A stretch of 64,000 nucleotides of DNA from G963665185 sp049723905 (GCF_049723905.1 NZ_JBJKFD010000001.1:1116001-1180000), one strand, 5' to 3'. Shown: positions 27,444 through 35,207, numbered from the stretch's first letter. Notes: generated from the letters alone by a model not told the origin. Numbers and translations are program-made.

Positions 27444-28060
27444 AAGACATCCTTGTTTTTGACAACATTACAATAGCCTATGCCGAGTGCACGATTCTGA
27501 ACAATTTTTCACTCCACCTTGCCCCCGGGGAAGCCGTCGGCCTGGTGGGGCCGAGCGGCGCAGGCAAATCCAGCCTGCTCCGTATGGCTGCCGGACTGCT
27601 CCGCCCCGCATCCGGGCGCGTCCATTGCGCTGCCTGTCGGCTTGCCTACGTATTTCAGGAACCCCGCCTGTTGCCCTGGAAAAACGTACTCGCCAACGTA
27701 ATGCTCCCTCTTCTGGCACGGGGAGTCCCTCGCAAGCAGGCAATCGACCGAGGGCAAACATGTCTGAAAGACATGCACCTGGATCAGCATGCAGACAAAT
27801 ATCCGGGGACCCTTTCCGGAGGCATGCGTCAACGCGTATCCCTTGCCAGAGCCTTTGCCATACACCCCGACCTGCTGCTTTTCGACGAACCGTTCACCGG
27901 CCTGGATCCTTCGCTGAGGGAAGAATTGCGCGACCTGACCGAGAGCCTCCTGGCCCGCTACAAAACCACCTTGCTGCATGTCACCCACGACACGAGAGAA
28001 CTGGCTCAATCCACCAGCCGCATCGTGAGTCTGGACAATCAGCGCTCCCTTTTCCCATAG
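27440..28060 (+). CDS. ABC transporter ATP-binding protein, NitT/TauT (SsuB-like) type
   Basis: 206 residues from ATG 27440, chosen for the ATGA overlap with the permease; an in-frame ATG at 27431 is possible. Walker A GPSGAGKSSLL, Q-loop FQEPRLLPW, signature LSGGMRQRVSLARA, Walker B LLLFDEPFTGLD, switch His in VTHD. It is shorter than the usual 240-260 residues, ending soon after the switch region. Last gene of the coupled row. Confidence 0.9.
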   Translation: MKDILVFDNITIAYAECTILNNFSLHLAPGEAVGLVGPSGAGKSSLLRMAAGLLRPASGRVHCAACRLAYVFQEPRLLPWKNVLANVMLPLLARGVPRKQAIDRGQTCLKDMHLDQHADKYPGTLSGGMRQRVSLARAFAIHPDLLLFDEPFTGLDPSLREELRDLTESLLARYKTTLLHVTHDTRELAQSTSRIVSLDNQRSLFP

Positions 28061-28138
28061 GTTATTTCAATTTCTACCATTGACACATTCTTTCTTCGGT
28101 CTTACCCGTAGATAAAATTGAAAAACTTGGAGGGAAGA

Positions 28139-28450
28139 ATGCTCGAAATGACAGATACAGCACGTGAAGAAATCGAAAAGTATTTTGCGGACAAGGAAAA
28201 AGCTCCGATCCGCATTTTTCTCGCTTCCGGCTGCTCCGGTGCCAGCCTTGCCTTGGCCCTGGACGAACCCAACGACACTGACGAACAAGGTGAAGTCAAC
28301 GGCATCACCTTTGTTATGGACAAAGAACTGTACGACCAAGCCAAGCCTCTGACTCTGGACATCGGCCCCATGGGCTTCCAGGTGCTTTCCAGCCTGGAAC
28401 TTCCCAGTGGCGGAAGTTGCTCCGGCGGCTGCTCCGGATGCTCCTGCTAA
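28139..28450 (+). CDS. HesB/IscA-like protein, cysteine paralogue of the selenoprotein
   Basis: 103 residues from ATG 28139; TTGGAGGG five bases upstream decides this start over one at 28118. IscA-like motif SGCSG replaces the SGGUAG of the paralogue at 20806, and the tail SCSGGCSGCSC supplies more cysteines. The two proteins agree over their entire length apart from this site. Likely role: iron or Fe-S carrier. It lies 78 bp after the transporter ATPase with its own TTGACA-containing upstream region and a terminator behind. Confidence 0.85.
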   Translation: MLEMTDTAREEIEKYFADKEKAPIRIFLASGCSGASLALALDEPNDTDEQGEVNGITFVMDKELYDQAKPLTLDIGPMGFQVLSSLELPSGGSCSGGCSGCSC

Positions 28451-28492
28451 AGCAGGGCATACGGCGTCAACTTCGTCGTTAAAAATATCCCG

Positions 28493-28530
28493 AACGCCTG
28501 GACGGACTCACCCGTTCAGGCGTTTTTCTT
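28493..28530 (+). terminator. intrinsic terminator after the HesB-like gene
   Basis: AACGCCTG and CAGGCGTT form a stem around a 16-base loop, followed by a T-run. Confidence 0.85.
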
Positions 28531-28644
28531 ATCGGCCGAACTCATTTTTTCCTTTTAAACTCATGTTTCCGCCTTTGCGAGGATGCAATACAAATTCAGT
28601 ACCCGCTTTACGCACCTTGGTATTTACAGTAGAAACCTTGTCCC

Positions 28645-28998
28645 ATGCATGAAATGTCCATAGTTCAGGAACTGCTGAACATCATCGGGCGGGAGATGGC
28701 GACACACCGGGTGGAAAAGCTGACTTCCGCAACTATCGTCTACGGCGGACTAACCAATATTGTGCCCGAGGCACTTGAATTTGCCTGGGAAGCACTTACT
28801 TTGGACTCCGAGTTCGACGGCGCAAAGCTGATAGCCGAAGAACTGCCGCTCAAATTGCGATGCGGCGGATGCAAAAGAGAATTTTTCCCGGAATCCCTGG
28901 CCGCCGCCGTGGCCCCCTGTCCCGAATGTGGAGAACAATTCGGACATGAAGTTCTTCAGGGCAGGGAACTTTACATCAAACACATAGAAGCCGAATAG
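28645..28998 (+). CDS. hypA: hydrogenase nickel-insertion protein HypA
   Basis: 117 residues. Begins MHEMSIVQELL with the nickel-ligand His2; zinc site from CGGC (about 73-76) and CPEC (about 92-95). It delivers nickel to [NiFe] hydrogenase together with HypB, encoded next. No hydrogenase structural gene is in the window. Confidence 0.93.
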   Translation: MHEMSIVQELLNIIGREMATHRVEKLTSATIVYGGLTNIVPEALEFAWEALTLDSEFDGAKLIAEELPLKLRCGGCKREFFPESLAAAVAPCPECGEQFGHEVLQGRELYIKHIEAE

Positions 28999-29079
28999 CG
29001 CCTTGCGCCGTCAGATACAGACTGGCGACAAGAAGTTCGGTGCGGGCACCCGCCCGGCACAGGAAACACAGGAGAGAGC

Positions 29080-29739
29080 ATGAAAATCCCCGTTGTTCGT
29101 AATATTCTGGAAGCTAACGACCGCATCTCCAAACAGCTCAAAAAAATTTTTGATGAAAAGGGCATCCTGGCCCTGAACCTGATGAGTTCCCCTGGTGCCG
29201 GAAAAACCAGTCTGCTGGAACGCACCCTCACCGACCTGGCGGGCGAGTTCAAGATGGCAGTTATTGAAGGCGATCTGCAGACGGACAATGATGCCCAACG
29301 CGTGGCCGCCACGGGAGCACAGGCCGTGCAGATCAACACCGAAGGCGGCTGCCACCTGGACGGAACCATGGTTATGCAGGCCCTGGAAAACATCGACCTG
29401 GAAGGGCTGGACATCATGTTTGTGGAAAACGTGGGCAACCTGGTTTGTCCGGCCGAATTTTCCGTGGGCGAAGACTACAATGTCGCTCTGCTGTCCGTAA
29501 CCGAAGGCGACGACAAGCCGGAAAAATATCCCCTGCTCTTCCATATTTCCGCAGTCATGCTGCTCAACAAGACCGACCTGCTGCCCTATGTGGACTTTGA
29601 CCTGGATAAAGCCACGGCCCATACCAAGGCATTGAACAAGGACATCGAAGTCTTTCCCGTATCGTGCCGAGCCAACGAAGGGCTGGACAAGTGGTACGAC
29701 TGGCTCCGTCAGGCTGTATCCGCCAAACGTAGCAAGTAG
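29080..29739 (+). CDS. hypB: hydrogenase nickel-insertion GTPase HypB
   Basis: 219 residues. P-loop SSPGAGKTSLLE, switch region VIEGDLQTDND, metal site GGCHLDG, and NKTDL for guanine binding. The N-terminal His-rich nickel-storage stretch and CXXCGC motif found in some HypB proteins are absent. AGGAGAG precedes the ATG. 81 bp after hypA and 13 bp before the PAS-sigma54 activator, so probably one transcript. Confidence 0.93.
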   Translation: MKIPVVRNILEANDRISKQLKKIFDEKGILALNLMSSPGAGKTSLLERTLTDLAGEFKMAVIEGDLQTDNDAQRVAATGAQAVQINTEGGCHLDGTMVMQALENIDLEGLDIMFVENVGNLVCPAEFSVGEDYNVALLSVTEGDDKPEKYPLLFHISAVMLLNKTDLLPYVDFDLDKATAHTKALNKDIEVFPVSCRANEGLDKWYDWLRQAVSAKRSK

Positions 29740-29752
29740 TCGGGAGATAATA

Positions 29753-31090
29753 ATGCCCTTTCCCGGTCCTGCGGCCTTTCAGGTCATTTTGGACAGTCTG
29801 GCCGACGGTGTCTTCACCGTGGACCTGGACTGGAACGTGACCTTTTTCAACAAGGCCGCCAGCCGCATTACAGGTATTGCCGAGGACGAGGCCCTTGGGC
29901 GCAAATGCTGGGAAGTTCTTCATTCCAGCGTCTGCGATGGGGCCTGTCCTCTGCGTGCCAGTATGGGAACGGGACAACGCGTGGGCAGCCAGTCCATATT
30001 CATCGTCAATGCCGAGGGGGAAAAAGTCCCCATTTCCATCAGCGCCGCGCCACTTCTGGATGCAGACGGAAATTGCATCGGCGGTGTGGAAACCTTCCGC
30101 GATCTGACCGAACTGCACATGATGCGCAAGGAAATGGAAGGTTCCTATACGTTTGAAGACATTGTCAGCAAAAGTCCGGCCCTTACCAAAATCTTTTCCA
30201 TCATCCCCCAGGTGGCGAAAAGCGACGCACCGGTGCTCCTGCTGGGCGAATCCGGCACAGGGAAGGAACTCTTTGCCCGAGCCATCCACACTCAAAGCAA
30301 CCGCAATAAAGGTCCTTTTGTTGCAGTAAACTGCGGAGCGCTTCCGGAGAACCTGCTGGAATCAGAGCTCTTCGGCTACAAAGCCGGTGCTTTCACTGAC
30401 GCCAAGACCGACAAACCCGGCCGCTTTGAACTTGCTGCCGGGGGAACTATTTTTCTGGACGAAATAGGCGAGATGCCGCAACACCTGCAGGTCAAACTGC
30501 TGCGCGTTCTCCAGGAAAAACAATTTGAACCGTTAGGTGCGGTAAAACCCGTGGAGACCGATGCCCGAGTCATTGCCGCCACCAACCGGGACCTTGAAAA
30601 AGACGTGGAGGAAGGTACGTTCCGCCGCGACCTCTATTATCGCCTGAACGTGGTCATGTTCCGTTTGCCTCCTCTTTCGCAACGCCCAGAAGACATTCCG
30701 CTGCTGATCAACCATTTCCGCAAAAAGCTTAATGCCACCACAGGCAAGAACATTCAGGGCGTGGGCGAAGACGTCATGCACGTGCTCATGCACCACGACT
30801 TTCCCGGGAATGTGCGTGAGCTGGAAAACATCCTTGAATTCGCCTTTATTCTCTGCCCTGGCGGCTTTATCCAGTTGGAGCATCTCCCGGAGCACCTCCG
30901 CCCCACAGATGCGACTTCCTCTTCAAATGCCCCCCACAAGACGGGTGCTCTGACCATGGAAGAAATCAAATGCCGGGCTGTTCAGGATGCTCTGGTGCGC
31001 AATCAGGGCAAACGTATGCAGACCTGCCGGGAACTGGGCATCACCAAAGATACCCTGCGTCGGCTGTTGAACAAATGCAGTGAAATGTAA
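29753..31090 (+). CDS. PAS-containing sigma54-dependent transcriptional activator
   Basis: 445 residues. PAS domain (about 8-118) with a cysteine cluster C52, C61, C65 (KCWEVLHSSVCDGACPL). The AAA+ domain has Walker A GESGTGKE (165-172), the sigma54-contact loop as GAFTDA (212-217) instead of the common GAFTGA, Walker B GGTIFLDEIGEM, and an arginine finger region RRDLYYRLN. The C-terminal Fis-type helix-turn-helix has TCRELGITKDTLRRLL. The cysteines suggest redox or metal sensing (inference). A good sigma54 promoter lies 126 bp beyond its stop codon, before two NifX-like genes, its probable target. Confidence 0.9.
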   Translation: MPFPGPAAFQVILDSLADGVFTVDLDWNVTFFNKAASRITGIAEDEALGRKCWEVLHSSVCDGACPLRASMGTGQRVGSQSIFIVNAEGEKVPISISAAPLLDADGNCIGGVETFRDLTELHMMRKEMEGSYTFEDIVSKSPALTKIFSIIPQVAKSDAPVLLLGESGTGKELFARAIHTQSNRNKGPFVAVNCGALPENLLESELFGYKAGAFTDAKTDKPGRFELAAGGTIFLDEIGEMPQHLQVKLLRVLQEKQFEPLGAVKPVETDARVIAATNRDLEKDVEEGTFRRDLYYRLNVVMFRLPPLSQRPEDIPLLINHFRKKLNATTGKNIQGVGEDVMHVLMHHDFPGNVRELENILEFAFILCPGGFIQLEHLPEHLRPTDATSSSNAPHKTGALTMEEIKCRAVQDALVRNQGKRMQTCRELGITKDTLRRLLNKCSEM

Positions 31091-31215
31091 CGCAAGAGCC
31101 ATGGGCGCATAAATCGCCCTACCAAGAACAGCACAAGGCGTTTTTTTCTTCCTCTCTTTACTTCTCCCCTCTTCGATTTCAATCTTTTCCTTAACATTCC
31201 AAGGCATTAAAAATC

Positions 31216-31232
31216 TGGCATTCCCTATGCAT
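31216..31232 (+). promoter_or_regulatory. sigma54 (RpoN) promoter
   Basis: TGGCATTCCCTATGCAT fits the -24/-12 pattern, with GG and GC exactly ten bases apart. It lies about 50 bases before the ATG at 31284 and just after a sigma54-activator gene. Confidence 0.75.
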
Positions 31233-31248
31233 TATGCCATGCATAATG
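31230..31248. promoter_or_regulatory. palindromic operator-like site at the sigma54 start point
   Basis: CATTATGC and GCATAATG form a perfect 8-bp inverted repeat around CAT. It begins at the -12 element and covers the expected start point, a position that fits a repressor site or mRNA 5' stem. Confidence 0.5.
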
Positions 31249-31283
31249 GACGACGATAACCCCCAAAACAAGGCGTAAAGCTG

Positions 31284-31691
31284 ATGCGAGTCTGTCTGGC
31301 ATGTTTTGAAACCCGGCTGGCCGCGGTCTTCGAGAATGCCTCGGAGCTTCGGCTATACGATGTATGCGACAATGAAATTCGCCCCGCGGGCCACCTCCCC
31401 CTTCCCTCAAAGGACCCAACGGATACAATATCCGCCACTTTGGCCTGCGGGGCAGATCTTTTAATATGCGGAGCAATGTGCGGACGAACCAGAAACTGTC
31501 TGGAATCGTCCGGCCTGCACGTCACCCCCTGGGTGGGCGGCTCCATAGAACGGGTGCTTGAAGCCTTTGGCGCAAACACCTTGGACAGTTTGGTCATGCC
31601 CGGCTGTAGAAACGTCCGTCGTCAACGCGGACTGTGCAGAAGCAAGGGCCAAGGTCTCATCCTCTCCCGAATGCAACACTTTAAGGAGTAA
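31284..31691 (+). CDS. cysteine-rich NifX/NifB-like (dinitrogenase cofactor domain) protein
   Basis: 135 residues. The fold pattern matches the dinitrogenase iron-molybdenum cofactor domain (TLACGADLLICGAMCGR, ITPWVGG-like VTPWVGGSIERVLEAF). It carries nine cysteines, including CLAC near the N-terminus and pairs in the middle and tail, far more than its neighbour. Proteins of this family bind Fe-S or Mo/Fe cofactor precursors; outside nitrogen fixation they accompany hydrogenase and Mrp genes. Under the sigma54 promoter at 31216 and five bases before the next gene. Confidence 0.75.
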   Translation: MRVCLACFETRLAAVFENASELRLYDVCDNEIRPAGHLPLPSKDPTDTISATLACGADLLICGAMCGRTRNCLESSGLHVTPWVGGSIERVLEAFGANTLDSLVMPGCRNVRRQRGLCRSKGQGLILSRMQHFKE

Positions 31692-31695
31692 ATCC

Positions 31696-32055
31696 ATGCG
31701 AATCGCCATCTCCTCCCAGAGCAATTCTCTGGAATCCCCGGTCGATCCCCGCTTCGGACGTACCGCCGGATTTGTCATCTACGATACGGAAACCAAAGAA
31801 CAATCCTGGGCCGACAACAAACAAAATCTGACGCTTGCCCAAGGCGCAGGTCTGCAGACAGCCCAAAACGTTGCCATGGCAGGAGCCAAGGCCGTCATAA
31901 CAGGCCATATGGGTCCCAAGGCTTTCATGGCTCTGCAAAAAGGCGGAGTGGAAATTTACCTGTTTACCGAAGGGAGTGTTTCCGAGGCCATTGCAGCGTA
32001 CAAGGACGGCAAGCTTGCCAAAGCCGACGAAGCAGACAAGCAGGGACACTGGTAG
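31696..32055 (+). CDS. NifX-like (dinitrogenase cofactor domain) protein
   Basis: 119 residues from ATG 31696, set by AAGGAG seven bases upstream; the frame is open further up but overlaps the previous gene. Typical family wording: RIAISSQS, DPRFGRTAGFVIYD, GAGLQTAQNVAMAGAKAVITGHMGPKAF, and VSEAIAAYKDGKL. A single domain without cysteines in the core. Paired with the cysteine-rich relative upstream and close to Mrp, suggesting a shared metal-cluster carrier role. Confidence 0.85.
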   Translation: MRIAISSQSNSLESPVDPRFGRTAGFVIYDTETKEQSWADNKQNLTLAQGAGLQTAQNVAMAGAKAVITGHMGPKAFMALQKGGVEIYLFTEGSVSEAIAAYKDGKLAKADEADKQGHW

Positions 32056-32132
32056 ACAACATTTCAGGGTCAAATACGGCCCGGTGCCCTGCGAACCAAT
32101 ACCGGCCATAGGTGCTCCGTCACACAACACGG

Positions 32133-32168
32133 CCAGCCCGACCATGCTCACACCATGGCCGGGCTGGT
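32133..32168 (+). terminator. strong hairpin after the NifX-like pair
   Basis: CCAGCCCGACCATG and CATGGCCGGGCTGG pair over 14 positions with one mismatch. No T-run follows, so it may stabilise the mRNA end rather than terminate alone. Confidence 0.5.
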
Positions 32169-32300
32169 TAGGTTCAGGCAGAGAATAAATTTACCTGAAT
32201 CAATACAAAAGCCTTCTCCCCTTCACGCCTGGAAGTAGTAACGTTTGCGGCACTTTTCTCTTTTAAGGACCGCATGAAGCTTTCTATAAAGTCAGATGAA

Positions 32301-32660
32301 CGAGAGGATGACGGCGGTTCCGAAGCGTATTCTTACATACGCGAGGGTTCGCCGACACCGTAACAGCGAAGGCTGTGCGGATTTTTCAGTAAGCAAAAAA
32401 TTCAGGCGGAGCAAAAAACGAACAGCCAAGGCGAGAGGATGACGGCGGTTCCGAAGCGTATTCTTACATACGCGAGGGTTCGCCGACACCGCAACAACGA
32501 AGGCTGTACGGATTTTTCAGTAAGCAAAAAATTCAGGCGGAGCAAAAAACGAACAGCCAAGGCGAGAGGATGACGGCGGTTCCGAAGCGTATTCTTACAT
32601 ACGCGAGGGTTCGCCGACACCACAACAACGAAGGCTGTACGGATTTTTCATCCGCCTGAA
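32301..32660. repeat. tandem array of a 131-bp hairpin repeat, almost three copies
   Basis: Copies begin at 32301, 32432 and 32563, exactly 131 bp apart, nearly identical (a few substitutions such as GTAACAGC/GCAACAAC). Each contains AGCGTATTCTTACATACGC, a central hairpin, flanked by ACAGCC/GGCTGT and bounded by TTCAGGCGGA and its inverse complement TCCGCCTGAA (the last at 32650-32659). The first copy lacks its left boundary. Frames inside look like small proteins but are by-products of the repeat. The rest of 32169-32300 and 32661-32782 holds nothing recognisable. Confidence 0.85.
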
Positions 32661-32782
32661 CGGGTTGACCTGGGAAAGAATGGTATTATGTTGCCCATTC
32701 CGGCGCGCAAAAATCCCTGACTCAAAGGTTCCGCCGCATGGCCGGACTTGAACGCCGCGGCATCACACAGGAGGAATTCAAT

Positions 32783-33649
32783 ATGAGCGAAAGCTGTAAA
32801 AGCTGCTCCCAACAGGGCGGCTGCACGAGCGAACAGCAAGAGGCATGCGGGAAAAAGCCTGAAGACATCGAACTGGAAAATCGGCTGAGCCGCATTAAAC
32901 ATAAGATTGTCGTGCTTTCCGGCAAAGGCGGCGTGGGCAAGAGCACGGTTTCTGCCAATATTGCCGTCTCTTTGGCTAACGCGGGCAAACGCGTGGGATT
33001 GCTGGACGTGGACGTGCATGGTCCGTCCATCCCCCGTCTTTTGAGCCTGAAGGGACAACAGCCTCAGGTGGACCAGGACAGCATGGAGCCGATTCAGTGG
33101 AGCAAGAACCTGTGGGTTATGTCCATGGGCTTTCTGCTGCCTTCCGATTCGGACGCTGTTATCTGGCGTGGTCCGGTTAAGATGGGCGTTATTCGCCAGT
33201 TCATTCAAAATGTTTCGTGGGGCGATCTTGATTACCTGATCGTCGACTGCCCTCCCGGAACCGGCGACGAACCCTTGAGTGCCCTGCAGCTGCTGGGCAA
33301 GGACTCCAAAGCTGTCATCGTCACCACGCCACAGCTGCTGGCAATCGACGACGTCCGCCGCTCCATTACATTCTGCAAGCAGGTGGAAACTCCCATCCTT
33401 GGTTTGGTAGAAAACATGAGCGGTTTTGTTTGTCCTGAATGTGGTGCCGAACATAAGGTCTTCAACACGGGGGCGGGCGAAAAGCTTTCCCTGGAGACGG
33501 GCATCAACTATCTGGGCCGCATCCCCTTTGACCCGGATATGGCCCGGGCTGGCGACGAGGGCTTCTCCTACGTCAAGGTGTATCCCGAATCCGAGACAGC
33601 CAAGTTCGTCCAGAAGATCATTGAACCCATGCTGGCATTGGACGCCTAG
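32783..33649 (+). CDS. Mrp/NBP35-family Fe-S carrier ATPase with N-terminal cysteine motif
   Basis: 288 residues from ATG 32783, set by AGGAGG upstream; a start at 32738 has no such site. N-terminus holds four cysteines (C5, C8, C14, C22 in ESCKSCSQQGGCTSEQQEAC), as in NBP35-type proteins. Deviant Walker A VLSGKGGVGKSTVSANIA, then LDVDVHGPSIP, DYLIVDCPPGTGDEPL and the paired CPEC near residue 218 for a bridging cluster. It assembles or delivers 4Fe-4S clusters. It sits near NifX-like and HypAB genes. An IS element is inserted just after its terminator. Confidence 0.9.
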   Translation: MSESCKSCSQQGGCTSEQQEACGKKPEDIELENRLSRIKHKIVVLSGKGGVGKSTVSANIAVSLANAGKRVGLLDVDVHGPSIPRLLSLKGQQPQVDQDSMEPIQWSKNLWVMSMGFLLPSDSDAVIWRGPVKMGVIRQFIQNVSWGDLDYLIVDCPPGTGDEPLSALQLLGKDSKAVIVTTPQLLAIDDVRRSITFCKQVETPILGLVENMSGFVCPECGAEHKVFNTGAGEKLSLETGINYLGRIPFDPDMARAGDEGFSYVKVYPESETAKFVQKIIEPMLALDA

Positions 33650-33712
33650 TTTCAATTCCAACGTTTCTTTTGTTTTCCCAAACCGGGGCGAGCCCCGGCT
33701 CAGATCGCTAGC

Positions 33713-33741
33713 AAACCCCACTTCTTTTTGAGGTGGGGTTT
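33713..33741 (+). terminator. intrinsic terminator of the mrp gene
   Basis: AAACCCCACTTC and GAGGTGGGGTTT pair over 12 positions (one G-T) around five T's, followed by TATTTA, beside the left end of the IS. Confidence 0.85.
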
Positions 33742-33746
33742 ATTTA

Positions 33747-35207
33747 GTCAGGCCTGAAAAACCCGTTTCAGCTTCTACGCCACATTTTCCGCCAGCCGTC
33801 GGCTTGAGTCTTTGCCGAGGAGCAGAAACGCCAAGAGCGCAAAAAACTCTCCGATTTTCCGCATCCACTTCCTGAAGTTGAACGCCGCTGCGGCCATAAA
33901 CAAGTTAATGGCGTCGCCGACCGCGCCCTTGAGATAGCTCCGGGCCATGCGGTGATCGTGTTTGAGATGGCCGATCACCGGCTCGATAGCCGCCCGACGG
34001 CGGAAGCGGAGCCGCGCCATAAGGCGCTGGTACGGTGTGTCCTTCTTCTTCGGAGGCTTTGGGATGAGGATTTGCGTGTCACCGACCTGATTCAGGCCCC
34101 TGTAGCCTCGGTCGCAGATCGCCATGGACGGACAGACCCCGGTGACCTCCCAACACTGTTCGAGGACATCCGGCAACGTATGGCCGTCGTAGACGTTCTC
34201 GTTGAACGACATCGCGCCGACGATGATACCCGTAGTTTTTGTGACCGCGATGGACGCCTTGCGCCCGAACTCGTACTGCTTGTGCGCTTTACCCTTGGAG
34301 ATGCAGAGAATATCGGGTTCGTGTAGGCTGTAGACCTTATTCTTGTCGCTTCGTTTCTGGTCCTTGACCCGCTCGTACAGGTCAAGTCGCTCCTGGTGGC
34401 GGCCCAGGGCTTCGCCCGGCAATTTGCGCCGGAGTTCACGGATCAAGGCACCAGCCATTGTCCGCATCTTCCTCGCCTTTTTGGCCATCTTCATCCGTTT
34501 CAGCCGAAGCTTGGGGAGCGTGCGCTTGAAGCTGCGGCGTAGACCGACGCCTTCGCTGTCCGCGATCTTACGGCAGCCCTCGATGACTTTGGTCAAAAGC
34601 TTCAGGTCGGTAGGAAAGGTTACGTTCTTTTCCTGGACCGTGGTATCCACCGTGATCTCTCGTTCTTTGGCGTCATCACCGTGCAGTTCCACGGAGACCT
34701 CGAAAATCAGTCGTGCCCCGTCCTCGCCAATGCGCTTGCGGAAATAGATCAAATCCGTGGGATCGCAAGGCAGCTTCCACTGGAACTCGGTCATACCGCA
34801 AAACGCCTGGTAGTAGGGATTTTGCGTCCATGCCTCCACGACCCGTTCGTCGCTCAGATTCTCCAACTGCTTGAGCAGCATCAGCCCGACCATTAGCCGG
34901 GTCGGCTTGGCTGGCCGACCTTGGTCGCTGTAGAGTCCGGCGAACTCCTCCTCGAATCGCCCCCAGGGAATTCTCCTCGCCAATTGAAGGAGCGGAGCCT
35001 TCGGATTGAGCTGGTCCAGAAGGTCTGGGTAAAGGAACGTACCCTGCGGCTGTTTTTTGGGTTTTGCCCTCATGATTCTCCCGCCATTCGCTGCATCATT
35101 TCGACCGGTTTTATACGAATTCACAACGTTCTCTGGTCGAAAATACTACATTGTACAAGGAGAATTGTTAATAAAAATCAATCCACTAGAGATATTTCAG
35201 GCCCGAC
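33747..35207 (-). mobile_element. complete insertion sequence, IS5/IS1182-like, with terminal inverted repeats and TA target duplication
   Basis: Left end GTCAGGCCTGAAA and right end (inverted) GTCGGGCCTGAAA match at 12 of 13 positions. Both ends are bordered by TA (33745-33746 and 35208-35209), the likely target duplication. Total about 1461 bp with one intact transposase gene. The left end touches the mrp terminator, and the right end lies about 100 bp before a Fur box. Confidence 0.82.
33775..35073 (-). CDS. DDE transposase of the IS5/IS1182-like element
   Basis: 432 residues from ATG 35073, preceded by GGGAGA; the frame is open to 35124. N-terminal region KPTRLMVGLMLLKQLENLSD and AFCGMTEFQWKLPCDPTDL is typical of IS5-type transposases. 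Catalytic residues: Asp in ITVDTTVQEKNV, Asp in AICDRGYRG, and Glu in RRRAAIEPVIGHLKHDHR, which also shows the R(3)E(6)K spacing of the IS4/IS5 superfamily. No frameshift or stop, so it may still be active. Confidence 0.92.
   Translation of the reverse strand: MRAKPKKQPQGTFLYPDLLDQLNPKAPLLQLARRIPWGRFEEEFAGLYSDQGRPAKPTRLMVGLMLLKQLENLSDERVVEAWTQNPYYQAFCGMTEFQWKLPCDPTDLIYFRKRIGEDGARLIFEVSVELHGDDAKEREITVDTTVQEKNVTFPTDLKLLTKVIEGCRKIADSEGVGLRRSFKRTLPKLRLKRMKMAKKARKMRTMAGALIRELRRKLPGEALGRHQERLDLYERVKDQKRSDKNKVYSLHEPDILCISKGKAHKQYEFGRKASIAVTKTTGIIVGAMSFNENVYDGHTLPDVLEQCWEVTGVCPSMAICDRGYRGLNQVGDTQILIPKPPKKKDTPYQRLMARLRFRRRAAIEPVIGHLKHDHRMARSYLKGAVGDAINLFMAAAAFNFRKWMRKIGEFFALLAFLLLGKDSSRRLAENVA

Noticed and set aside
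32301..32660. CRISPR-like array or small proteins of the LAYVRIRFGTAV type
   Set aside because: The unit is 131 bp with no short repeat/unique spacer pattern, and the frames simply restate the repeat in all copies.
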